From: Hyparrhenia diplandra
Taxonomy: Eukaryota > Streptophyta > Magnoliopsida > Poales > Poaceae
Assembly: GCA_015847255.1 (NCBI GenBank)
Contig: JADLZK010013210.1
Span: 62,001 to 126,000 of the forward strand
Reading direction: 5' to 3'
Length of the DNA: 64,000 nt
The notes under the pieces: model-generated
Seen by the model: only the letters and a program-made list of their open reading frames with translations
Database searches by the model: none
What the model was told of the DNA's origin: nothing
Part shown: positions 10,350 through 21,619 of the stretch, in pieces
How the letters are laid out: the number at the start of each line of letters is the position of its first letter
Numbering within the stretch: the stretch's first letter is position 1
Made by a program: the position numbers and the translations under genes

Positions 10350-13300
10350 ATGGCGGGAGCGAGATGGGCAGCTAGGGCCGGCCCCAGCACAGCACCAGCT
10401 CCCTCGCGCCGCCGCCTTCGCTGCCGCAGGCCGCGGCGGCGGCGATTCCCCTTTCCTCCCGCGACCGCGAGGTACGACATTCCGATTTCCCGCCCTTGTT
10501 CCGTCTTCGGGTCCCTCCTGCTCCTGGTGAGTCCTGAGTCTGCTGCTGTGGAGGTGAGGTGTGGCGTGGCTACGAGCTGATTGATGATAGCCTCGGTGGC
10601 GGGCGTCGAGGGGGATTGTTCCGTTCGATCTGTTCCTGCAAGAACCGCGTGGGTTATTGGTTTCCGGCCGGGAAGATGCAACTCGTTTTATTTTGGAGGA
10701 GGAATCTGAAAGTACCTGTACATGTTCAGTGAAATGCCGAGGAGAGGAAAAAGAGCTTTCTCAGAAGCAACTGCTTTTAATGGATTGTGTCAGTTGTTTT
10801 GTTCATGCTGTTCTTCCACTGCAGGTCATTTTTCGACAGTGGCTTGTGCAACCGAAAGCAACAATAATGGGTACAGCAAGGTTACAAGGGTGCTATTCTG
10901 TGGCCCCTATTTCCCTGCTTCCACGAGGTACACCACCGAGTATCTGCGAGACTATCCATTCATTGAGGTTTGGTTTGGGAACCTCTTCCTCCACTCTTGT
11001 TTTTCAACATCTGAACAAACTCATTGCCTGTAATTTTTTCAATGTGAAATAAAGCCGCCACCCCCCACTCACTCCAATTACATCTGCAGGTTGACGAAGT
11101 GTGCCTTGAGCATGTGCCTGATGTTATCCACAACTATCATTTATGTGTTGTAAAGAATCGGCGCATAGATTCAGATATCATTGCCAAGGCGACCCAGATG
11201 AAGATTATTATGCAGTATGGCGTCGGGTTAGAAGGTGACTACAAGTATGGTATTATCTTAATTAGTATATCTGCATTGCTGCCTTCTGTTATATTGACTT
11301 CACGATTTCCATCAGGTGTTGATGTAGATGCTGCTACAGAGCACAAAATTAAAGTTGCTAGAATACCGGGAGTATGACAGGAAACGCTGTCTCTTGTGCA
11401 GAGATGGCAATCTATCTTACCCTTGGTGTTCTCTGCGGAAGCAAGTATGTCTCTATGGATAGCAGTTCTGAATTTTGACGATTTGGAAATTGGATTTGCT
11501 CTTCACTTGTTTCATGTTTTCTGATGGTTCTCTTCAATGATCGTTCATGGCTTCTTTTTTTCTTCACTATGTAGAGCATTCTTAATCTGTACCAAGTTAC
11601 AATATCGATACTAAGCAAATTATCAGGTCTGATCCCGTCATGTGCATTTAACAATAGTCCATGAATGTTTGTAGAAGCATCTTAAGCAAGCAGGAGTTTT
11701 TCTTCACTACTTCAGTCTCATAGTCCATTGTATATATCTACAGGAATAACAAAGACAAAAATAGCTGTTTCTTTATGCTTTGGTTTTGGGTATCCACTTT
11801 TATGTTTTGGGTATACCAAGGGGAAACTTTGAAATTTATAGTGTTCATCTGTTTTGTTATTTCAAGCCTAGAAGATACTATGAAGTTTGTCAGAACTGAA
11901 AACTTAAATGCATTTTTCATGAAAGCAGTAGAATTCTGGTGTACAAGCTTTACAGGACATTAAATTTAGTTTCTGTTACAAGTGTTTTTAATAGAATATA
12001 AACATTTATTTGCTTGCTTTTGCTGTATTAATAAAAATTAGCAGCTCTCTTATATAATGAACCATTCATGTTTTTGGATTTTGGGCATTACTTTGCAGAA
12101 GTTGATGGATGCTGCTGTGCATCAGAAGGACCTGGGAAGTCCAACAGGAGAAACAATATTAGGAAAAACAGTATGTTCTTGAGTCTAGATGTGGAATTGA
12201 CTGTTTCATTTACTTTCCATGATAATTATCCCATCCGTGTATGTAATTGCATTTGTGATTATTGTCTAGGTCCTTATCCTAGGATTTGGGGCTATTGGCG
12301 TGGAAATTGCCAAGAGGCTAAAACCATTTGGTGTAAAATTCTTGCTACTAAAAAGGAATTGGTCATCAAGCTCATCGTCATGTGGTAAGTTGCTACTGAT
12401 ATCATGCCTACATGAAAATTCATTTCGCGTTCCTCCTGTCATCAAACATTCCTTGTGCAGATGTTGACGGGCTTGTAGATAGGAAAGGTGGACCAGAAGA
12501 TATGTATGAATTTGCTGTTGAAGCTGACATAGTCATAACATGCTTGCTACAAACCAATGAAACAGTTAGTTCTTCTTTTGGTTTATTTCTTTCCCTCTTC
12601 TATATAGACAGACTTTTTTTACTCTAGTTACAAAGCAATCATATTTGTAGGTTGGAATTGTTGATGATATGTTCCTCTCATTGATGAAAAAGGTTTGTGC
12701 ATTTAATTCTGATAGTGACTTAAATTTTGTTCACAAGAAGGTTCTGTTACAAAAAGTTTTCCTGTTATAGTTTTTTTTTTTAAAACAGTTTTCCTGTTAT
12801 AGTAATACTGAATAATTAAATTAAATGTTACTGGTGTCTTTACATGCCTAGGGTTCGTGTCTGGTCAATATTGCTAGAGGAGGCCTTTTGGACTACAAGG
12901 CTGTGTTCAATCACCTTGAGTCAGGTCATTTAGGTGGTTTGGGTATTGATGTTGCCTGGACAGAGCCATTTGATCCAGAGGACCCCATTCTGAAATTCTC
13001 GAATGTTATTATAACACCACATGTTGCTGGAGTCACTGAATACTCCTACAGAACTATGGCAAAGGTTTGTTCTTGTTTTCTATATAATTACTCATGCACT
13101 TGTTGCTATTTGCTAATATAATACCAGTTCTTTTGCAGTAAGAACTGAGTGATTCTTATGTATACCACATATAAATAACAATACTGCTCAACTGGACTTG
13201 TTAATGTTATGTATTTATTAGATGATATGTTACAGACTCCAAGGGGCTTGTTACAAATACAATGCTGTCTCTGTTTCTGTGGCCATTTCCATCTGGTAGT

Positions 13301-13394
13301 CACTTTTCTCTTTCTTGTGGTGCAGGTTGTTGGTGATGTCGCTCTCCAGCTTCATTCAGGGGAGACATTCACCGGAATAGAATTTGTGAATTAG
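10350..13394 (+). CDS. D-isomer-specific 2-hydroxyacid dehydrogenase (PGDH-like), copy 2, with a frame defect in one exon
   Basis: This is the better-preserved paralogue of the gene at 3.0-6.6 kb. Exons are at 10350-10471 (leader, phase does not join), 10825-10967, 11090-11234, 11316-11444, 12099-12170, 12270-12384, 12461-12564, 12651-12692, 12852-13064 and 13326-13394 (TAG). Motifs are VLFCGPYFPAS, VGLEGVDVDAATEHKIKVAR, the NAD-binding GFGAIG, NIARG (catalytic Arg), DVAWTEPFDPEDP (catalytic Glu) and TPHVAGVTEYSYRTMAK (catalytic His), so the active site is complete. The exon at 11316 has lost one A (GGAGT where copy 1 has GGAAGT), giving TGA at 11375-11377, and has gained two bases near 11432. 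In the nucleotide-binding exon a one-base loss is compensated by a gain nine codons later, giving KFLLLKRN where copy 1 has KILATKRN. An in-frame ATG at 10722 is an alternative start if intron 1 is not removed. It may be an expressed gene with sequence errors or a young pseudogene. Confidence 0.85.
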
Positions 13395-13786
13395 ATTAGA
13401 CGGTGGCATGCGTTAGTGTTTGTTCCCTGTTGAGTTCAGACAGGTAACAATAATTGTTTGTGTGATGAGCGAGCATTTCGCCATGTCCAAAGGAATTGTT
13501 GGTCGATCTCCCCAGATTGAATTTGTATCAAGCAAGAGTACTGCATATTACAGCAGGTGTATCTACATGTTCTTCGCAGAGCACAAGAATAATAGTGTTT
13601 GTCTTTGCTTACATTAATTCGTATCAAATATTGATGGGAAGCTATGTTGCTAGCCTTTTGAGTTGTGGCCTCATATTCATGTTGGATATTACCCGAGATG
13701 AGGCCCAGGTCTACAGTACAAATCAATGGTCATAGCATCGTGATTCCCCGGCCCGCACATTTGAATATTCAAATTTCCCAAGATAT
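13395..13786. other. 3' flank of dehydrogenase copy 2
   Basis: Probable 3' UTR and terminator region of the dehydrogenase. I see no other feature in it. Confidence 0.4.
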
Positions 13787-14799
13787 AGCCTAGGGGATTT
13801 TTTATGAAATTTAACCTTTTTTTAAAAGAAATTTCAAATCTATCCCTGGTTTGAAAATATTTCCATGCGGTATCCTTTTGGTCGCGCCGATTTATGCGGG
13901 TGGCGCGATTTTTTTACACATGTCGCGCGACCGCATGTGGCGCGACGCGCCCCCGCCACGCCGGCTCCCGGGGTTGACTGATGCTGCCGTGGATGGTGGT
14001 GGAGCCCCCCGCTCGTCGCGCCATCGCGGTGGCGCGATGGGCCCCTCGTCCGCGCCTACGTTGTTGGCGCGACGAGCTGGGGTTAGGTTCTTGTGTGACT
14101 CTCGACTTACCCATGCTAACCACCTTACGTGAATTCTCGGCGCCGCGCAAAACCGCCGCCCGTTGTGTGTTCCAAAAACATAATTTGACATATCCTCGTA
14201 AAAAAGACACAACTTTCGCTCGCGTTTGTCGAAAAAATCCGAAATTTTTACAGGAGCTTGTTGACCCCATTCTGAGCCCACCCAAACTCGCCTTTGGCCT
14301 GTTTGGTCGCATTAAAATTGCCAAAAAATTCGGGAAAATAAAGAAAAAATTATCAAAGTTTTTGCACGCTTTTCAGAGAACGTGTAGAATTTCTGTAGGC
14401 CACATACCACCTGTTTCAGGTGAAAGTTCTTGTGGCTCCTTCTTTTGTGTTCCTTATTCTAGAAAAATATCAAAAAAATAATACAAAAATAAAAATTTCG
14501 TGATACCTAGAGACGAGATTAGATTGGGTGGCGCTGACGTAACGAGGCCCGTCGCGCCATTGCATGTGGCGCGACGGGCTAGGGCCCCACCACCATCCAC
14601 GGCAGCACCGGTCAACCCCAGGAGCTAGCGTGGCGGGGCACGTCACGCCACATGCGGTGGCGCGATATGTGTAAAAATCGCGCCACCCGCACCGGGCGCC
14701 GACCAAAAAGGGATACCGCATGGAAATATTTTTCAAACTAGGGATAGATTTGAAATTTTCTTTTTTAAAAAAGGTTAAATTTCATAAAAATCCCAGGCT
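13787..14799. mobile_element. Foldback (MULE-like) element with long terminal inverted repeats
   Basis: The two ends are inverted copies of each other for roughly 300 bp each. They start AGCCTaGGGGATTTTT on the left and AGCCTGGGATTTTTATG as the inverse of the right, and continue through ttcaaatctatccct and atttccatgcggtatcc into a CGCG-rich zone (ggtggcgcga repeats). The middle (about 14120-14480) is unique, AT-rich and has no recognisable coding domain. Target duplication is not clear: ccaagatat on the left and gcagatact on the right are only partly alike, so the Mutator assignment rests on long TIRs alone. Confidence 0.7.
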
Positions 14800-15466
14800 G
14801 CAGATACTAACAGATTCTGAAAAGGGGTTTATTTTCCCCTCCAAATAAAAGACTCATGACCTTCACCAATTTATGGCTCTTCATTTTGACTGTTTGTCAT
14901 TTGTCAACTAAATCATGTGGGGCAAATTTAAATATTGTCATTGCATTTTAATATTCTCTCTCTTACTGTACATGACGTTTTTTTTACCTTATGTTTAAAG
15001 GTCATGGTATTTTTTTGGATAACTAAGGTCATTTGGAACAAAGTTCCACCCTTTACCATCCGGGTAATAACTAAGGTCATGGTGTTTAATGGATCATATA
15101 AGAACAAGAGTCATTTTTTTTTTTTTATCTCAACATAGATATAGACACTCATATACACACATATATGCATAATTGAACATGTATACACGCTCTCTACCTA
15201 TTTGATCACCTCCATGAGACCAAGTTATTAGATCTCAAAATTGAGGAAGCCACCATGGGCTCCCTACCATTGATGAACACAATACCAAGAAAAAATAGAA
15301 TTGTTAAATCCTGAAATAAATACAGGGATCGATATACAGCCAACCATACCAAGTCAAAGATTTTAACATAGAAGGAAGGATCCAGCATAAGAAATCTTAA
15401 TTTAAAATGTACCAAAATGCACATGGTCACGAAAAAAAAAGAAAGGAAGAAGTAAATGAGATGCTC
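14800..15466. other. AT-rich spacer
   Basis: No gene or closed element recognised. It contains poly-T tracts and a short TA-rich run (15,130-15,180). Confidence 0.4.
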
Positions 15467-15474
15467 CATTCTTG

Positions 15475-15845
15475 TAAGGTTGAAAATAAACAGAGAAAAA
15501 AAATCCTGTTTTGATCCGTTCCATTTTCTAATTTGGTCCGCCCATTTCTATATTTTGTAGAATCCCGTTTCCGCATTTATGGAAATGGATAGGGTTTTTT
15601 CCGTCTGTTTGTGTAGGATCCCATTTTCATCCGGAATTAACCCATGCTTTTTCCGTTTTTCAACCCGTTTTTAATCAAACTTAATTTTTGGCTCTCTGTT
15701 CATATCTTTTCGTCTCCATAGACCCGCTTATTCCTATTCCGTTTTCAAACACGTATTCTCTGAACCCAATTCCATCTCTTCCAAAAGATATAGAAACAAA
15801 AGTAATGAGTTTTTTTCTGTCCGTTTCCGTTCGTTTTCATCATTA
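15475..15845. mobile_element. hAT-type MITE, 371 bp
   Basis: The ends are TAAGGTTGAAAATAAAC and the inverse of GTTCGTTTTCATCATTA. The element is flanked by a perfect 8-bp direct repeat CATTCTTG (15467-15474 and 15846-15853), the TSD length of hAT transposons. The termini match those of the 969-bp element at 51147-52115, so both belong to one family. The interior is T-rich with repeats of 'ccgtttt/cccgttt' and no open frame of interest. Confidence 0.88.
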
Positions 15846-17471
15846 CATTCTTGTGCCTTTTCTATGGGGTTTAATGAAAACACCCCTGCTACTTCAATCC
15901 AAGAGTTCAAAACAAGTGGTACTGCTGGACCTGCCCCTTGGAACCCAAGAGGAAAACCTGCCCCGGCCTAGAACCCTGAGTCTGGTGGTACTCCAGACCT
16001 TCCCCTGTATCTACTGGGCATTCGAAACCCGACCGGGAGGACCCAAAACCTGAGTTTATGCTCACCATGCCAAGTGATTACCTCCAGGAAACGCGCAGTC
16101 GGCGTAGCCATGGGAGGAGAGGGACAAAGCATTGGGCGGAGGTGCCGACCTATTGGGGCAGTGAGGGCGCGCGCGGGGCTTCTAATCTGTTGGCGCATGG
16201 CTGCATGGAGTGGACTAGCGGGCATGGGTTGCGGCTGAGTCGAATTATTACAGCTCGGCAAAACTGGAAAGAGCATTAACTCCACCTTGCTGGAGCTGCA
16301 TATATCATTTTTGCGGCGGCCGGCCGGATGCCCCGACTCCCCACCAAACCCTAGCCACCAACGATGCTTCCCCTGGCGACTCGTCTCCTCCGCCGCCGCC
16401 GCCGGTGGTGGAGAGGGCGTTGGACCTGCTGAGCAGCCTGCCGACGGACGTCCTCGAGAAGCTCCTCGCCGGCCTGCCCGCCGGCGACGTGGTCCGCACG
16501 TCCGTCCTATCCCGGCCGTGGCGCCGCAGCTGGGAGTCCGTCCGGGGCCTTGACATCGAGCTCCACGACGTCCCCGACGGTGCCGGCGCCTGGGGCTCCG
16601 CCGCCCGCTTCCTGGAGCGCTGCGCGGGGCCAGTCGGCCGCGTCAGCATCCGCGGCGTCCCCAAGGAGCGTCTACCACCGCGCCGACGACTGGGTGGGCG
16701 CCGTCGCGGGGAAGAGCCCGCGCTCGCTGTCCGTCGCGCTGCCCCTTGCCGCGGCGCTGCCGTCGCTCTTCCGCTGCGACCCCGCCGCGCTGACGGAGCT
16801 GGAGCTGCGCCGCTGCGCGATCCCGGTGCCGCCTGCCGGATTCGCGGGGTTCCACAGGCTGACCAAGCTCGATCTGGACGACGTCGTCTTCACGGGTAGG
16901 AGGGCGTGGGTACAGCTGCAGGCCATGGTCTTGGCAGCTGCGCCCACGCTCGTGGAGCTCCGCCTGCAAGACATTGCCTTCTTCCCTGTCACCTACGACG
17001 GGGGATCATCCGAATCTCAGGGCGGCGGCGGTGGGTCATCCAGGCGCCCAACCTCCGGCGGCTGGTCGTGTGCCTCAGCTTCGCCGCTGGCGTCTGGGAG
17101 CTTGGGCCACTTCCCAACCTGGAGGTGGCCAGAATCTTCCTCGACGACTCCGCATTGGAGGATATAGACTACGTCAAGATGTTCACTGCAATTTCCAACG
17201 TCAAGGAGCTTCACCTTGGCAACTTTTACATGGCCACACAGGTTCTTTTGGAGCGCATCTCTCTTTTACATATATACACACATGCATGCTGCTTTAGTGA
17301 AATTCGAGGCACTGCATGGACATACAGTCCTATACATAGTCATACACAAACGCCGTTGAAATAGGATCAAAAGTTTCCCTCCTCACATGGCATGCTAGTC
17401 ATATAAACATCTTTTTGAATAGCACTAAACCTCACATGCTAATAAATTCATCTATAGTACCCAAACTCTCA

Positions 17472-20400
17472 CACTATTATATAATCAAGGCTCACCTCAT
17501 TTAATTAATAATCAAAGCGGACATCGTAATGTAACAAACTCTTGCGTCTCTATTGCCACCTTATTCTTGTTCACGCGCATCACGCCTACAAATCTACCAT
17601 CGTGTGGTATGCCCCTCGGTAGACCGCCGAGCATCTTTTTTGTTGATAGTTGGCACGCCAGGTAGGGGTGTGTACTTGATCCATGTCAACAAGATGGGTG
17701 CGTGTTCGAAGTTCTCCCATCTCCCTGTTCCCGACCATGCAAGCTTTCATGGTCAAATCTACATGTCCTAGGTCATCAACGCCCGACGACAAAGGGGAGA
17801 TCGCCAAGGTCGACAGCTCGACCTTGTAACAACCTCGCCCGGCACCGCCCCCAAAGACCAACAATTACAGTAGGCACCTAGCTCTGGTAGATTTGATCTT
17901 AGAGCCACTTCTATGGTCGTATTGACCAACAACCGACCGCTCTCTTCCTCGTTATACCGGGAAGAAGATTCCAATGATGACATGTTGAAATCTATCGATC
18001 GGCTCGGTCAAGGGCTTGCCGAGTGTTTGACCCTGGCCGAATCGGCCTGAGTCTAACCTCTCGCTCAATGAGGAACCACCGTTCCTATGCTTCAATGGCA
18101 AGTGTGATGGATGCCCTATCCACCGCGTCTTCGACGTAATATGCGTTGCAAGCGCATTGTCATCATTTCGACTCTAGAAGGACGGACCAAACACTTAGAG
18201 GGGTGCACTAGTTGCCCCTCCATAGCCACCACCGGGGCGCTGTGAGGGCTACCTAATCGTCACCGCCACGCTGGAGGGGCACGGTGCAATACACAGGCCT
18301 CGTACCATATCTGATCTAATACACTTGCGTGGCTCTGGTGGTCCCCCTTGACGAGATGCTCCAAGGGCCCAACCCTTCAGACTCGCCAACAATGATGCTA
18401 CATACTAGGAGATCATGAGGGATCCATAAGTCGACTAGCTTGGCGACATCCACTCTCTCATAGATCCCATCACCGACCAGCCAGCACCGACGGTTAACAA
18501 ATCTGCCCGCTTCTTGAGGAGTCCCTCCAAACCATACTAGAGGATTATTTAAGCTCTAAATCTTAGGGCTTGACTGAGACTGTCCCCGAGGCCATCCCAA
18601 ACTTTCTTCCATACCCACCAGCTTTGGGGGAGAGCTCTTCATGGTGAGCCTTGATGAGCCACCTATGAATGGGGAAATTGAAGTAGCTCGCGATGCATGG
18701 GTCGTGAGGAATGTCAACCATCAGCAGCTTCGGGAGAATGAACCATCCTCTGTCAAAGCTGCCACCACTATGGTGGATTAGGACAACTATGTCGACTCTC
18801 ATGGGAACCATTGTCCTGTTTATTATAACTTTGATGACGAGTTCATGTGTATCGATGAACAGGACCTGTACCGAATGCCAAGCGCAAATCTTGGCGTGGT
18901 CGCCAATGAACTCGCCATACTCGGTCCATCACCCGAGGTTGCGAAGATGGCCACAATTGTCAAAGCAGCTCATTGCCAAATCAATGAGCTTCGCCAAGGG
19001 ATTCCCATTAATGGGATCCCATCGTTGATCCGCCGCCCCCGCCTCGTAGCATGTTGCCTCTCCGATCGATGACGACAAGGCGGCCCCTAACCCAATCATA
19101 GGAGGTGACGCCGAGACCACTTGAACAACTACCACGACGCTTGGCGTAACATTGACGGACATAAATTCTCATGACATGAACAAGAGATTGCCTACCACCG
19201 GGACTATGAGGACGAATTTGGCGACACCCTAAAAGCTCTCCGACCCATCACTGAAGGTGGTGTCTTCGAAGATCCAAAGGGCCCTCACGCTTTCACCAAG
19301 GAGCTCTACCTCTCTAAAGGCCCTGCGTATTCAAGGTCACTAGGGTCGAGCCCTACGATGGACACATGAAGCCAACACAGTGGTTGCAATCCTACGGCAT
19401 AGTGGTGCGCGCCACCAAGGGTGATGTCAAAGTAACAACAAATTACTTGCTAGTCTTGATCGCACCCACCATGATGAGTTGGCTCATGGGCCTCACCCAA
19501 GACACCATCAGATCCTAGGAATATTTGAAGAAAGCTATCAGTGATAACTACATCGCTACATATGTTCATCCGGTCACCAAACAAGGCCTCACCCGCAACT
19601 ATCAAATGTCTTGTGATACTCTCCTGAGCTTCATCAGACATTTCCCCAAGGTGCAGAATTTGATCTCGAACATCGCCGAGGTCATCACCGCCTTCACTTT
19701 GGGACTCCACAACCGTGACCTTCGTGCCAAAGTTTAACAACAAGCCACATGCAACAATTGATGAGATGCTAAATATGGCAAACAAATACACCAACGTCGA
19801 GGAAGCCGAGATCATGACAATGAGAGCACTAGCAAATAGCTTCCTCCTCACCGTCCTCATCTTGATGATGATTGGCACAACGATGACTGTCATCATGACC
19901 ATCAGGACTGCCGCCATGATGACCGCCGGGACAAGCCCGAGGGTCCAAAGCTTAGTTTCTTTGTCATTGACTTGAAAATATCATCGCCATAGTCGATGAG
20001 CCACGAGCAAAGTGTAGCTTTGACAACATGTACAAAATGCTCCTCAAAGGCCTATGTATGCTCCATAAGAACACCAAACACTTGATGAAGGACTACATCG
20101 TCTAGTCGAAGATGTTCGAGCAAAAGAAGGACACCTCCAATAACTGCTGCAATGACGGACACCAACCACCCCTAGGCGACAAAGGCAGCTTCTAGGAGCC
20201 AAAGAAGGAGGTATCCACCATTTTTGGAGGTGTAGCCTCGATGGAGAATAAGAGAGACCGCATTGTCACCTCCTACCGAGTCATCTCCGCCTTGACAAGC
20301 AACTCTAGCGCTGATCCCAGCTATCGCCCTTGGTCTCATGTTCCCATCACCTTTGACAAGACAGACTAGTGGGTTAACATCCCTTACACAGGATGTGTTT

Positions 20401-21619
20401 CCCCCTCATGCTAAGCGCTACCTTAAGAAGGTTTGCATCGATGGTGGTTGTGCCGTCAACCTCCTCTTCATAGAAGCCTTGTTGGGAAGTGCCCAACACT
20501 CCTTGTGTGGGTAGTGCCCAACAAGGCGTCCCACCCCCTTGGGAAGATTACTCGATCTAGTTCATTTGAAAACCATCGATAAATTCCAAACTAAACACAT
20601 CAATTTCTACGCCACCAACTTCAACACCGCATACCACGCCATACTTGCATGATCATAAGCTCTCGCCATGTTCATGACTATACTACACTATGCTTACCTA
20701 GTGCTCATGATGTCGGTTCCCGAAGGAGTTCTTTTCCTTCGGGCCAACCTCTCCGTCTCCTATGCTTGTGAGGAGGAAATTAAGCCTTGACCTCACCGGC
20801 AAAGTGACCTCCTCGCATGGATATGGCAAGCCTAGTGATGCCCATCATCAAAGAGCTGGAGATCCTAGCAGCAAGCTTTGCACGTCCAGAAAGTCTATGG
20901 AGACAAAGGAGGTAAGCCTAGGGCTCGATAACCCTACCAAAGTCGCCTAGATTGGTGCTCATTTCACCCTAAATAGGAAAGCATGATCGTCTCCTTAGTA
21001 CGTGTCAATGCTGAACTATGTGCATGAAAACCTACGGATATTTGGGGGTACCGCGGGAGATGATCTCGGCACTCCTTAAACGTCTCGCCAACAGCCAAGT
21101 CGATCAAACGTAAGCTCTGCTGATTTGCGCCAGATAGGAAGGAAGTTATAGGGTAGAAATAAAACGGCTCCTAGCAACCGAATTTATTGAAGAAGTGTAT
21201 CATCTTGAATAGCTGGAAAAGCTAGTTCTCTGTTTCCACATGCCGCTAGGGTTTCCAATTTCCACCTTCCAACGGCACGACCACAACTTCAACAAGCCTT
21301 GTGCTGGGCTGCCCCCTGCTTCCTGCACCCTCTCCACTAGACGCATCGAGAGGGATGTCGCATCCGGTGGCCATGAGGCTGGATCTAGTGGGGAGACCTG
21401 ACGGTGACCCTAGATAGGCTTGGCGGGCCCATGGATGGGTGGGTGCTCCCCGGGCTTGTCCATAGATTTTCTTATTTATTTTATTGACCGAGACCGGCAC
21501 CAAAATGCTCAAAAATTACGTGCATTTAAAGTGATCTTTTGTCGAAGGTGTTTTCATTGCCCGCATCGATCGGTGAATGCTAAATATGCCCGCATCAAAA
21601 AATAGTTTCTATAGTAGTG
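17472..21619. mobile_element. CACTA-type element carrying a gypsy relic, in intron 1 of F-box copy A
   Basis: The right end ...tttctatagTAGTG (21619) is a typical CACTA terminus. Its inverse, CACTACTATAGAAAC, matches 12 of 15 bases at CACTATTATATAATC (17472). The 3-bp flanks agree: TCA at 17469-17471 and at 21620-21622. The interior is mostly the gypsy remnant listed separately, and no tnp2 sequence was seen. The equivalent intron of copy B lacks this insertion. The left end was found by looking for the TSD, so it is less certain than the right. Confidence 0.55.
17640..20950 (+). pseudogene. Ty3/gypsy gag-protease remnant
   Basis: The sequence tggcacgccaggtagggg (17651) resembles the primer-binding/leader segment common to rice gypsy elements. 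The gag core is recognisable at about 19330-19960: PYDGHMKPTQWLQSYG, then NYQMSCDTLLSFIRHF, NIAEVITAFTLGLHNRD and MLNMANKYTNVEEAE, a standard Retrotrans_gag order. An aspartic-protease-like block IDGGCAVNLLF is at 20437-20469, and TAYHAILA...LAMFMTI...YAYLVLMM follows at about 20630-20710. Stops and frameshifts occur throughout, and reverse transcriptase and integrase are absent. It is an old fragment, now inside a CACTA-bounded insertion. Confidence 0.7.
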
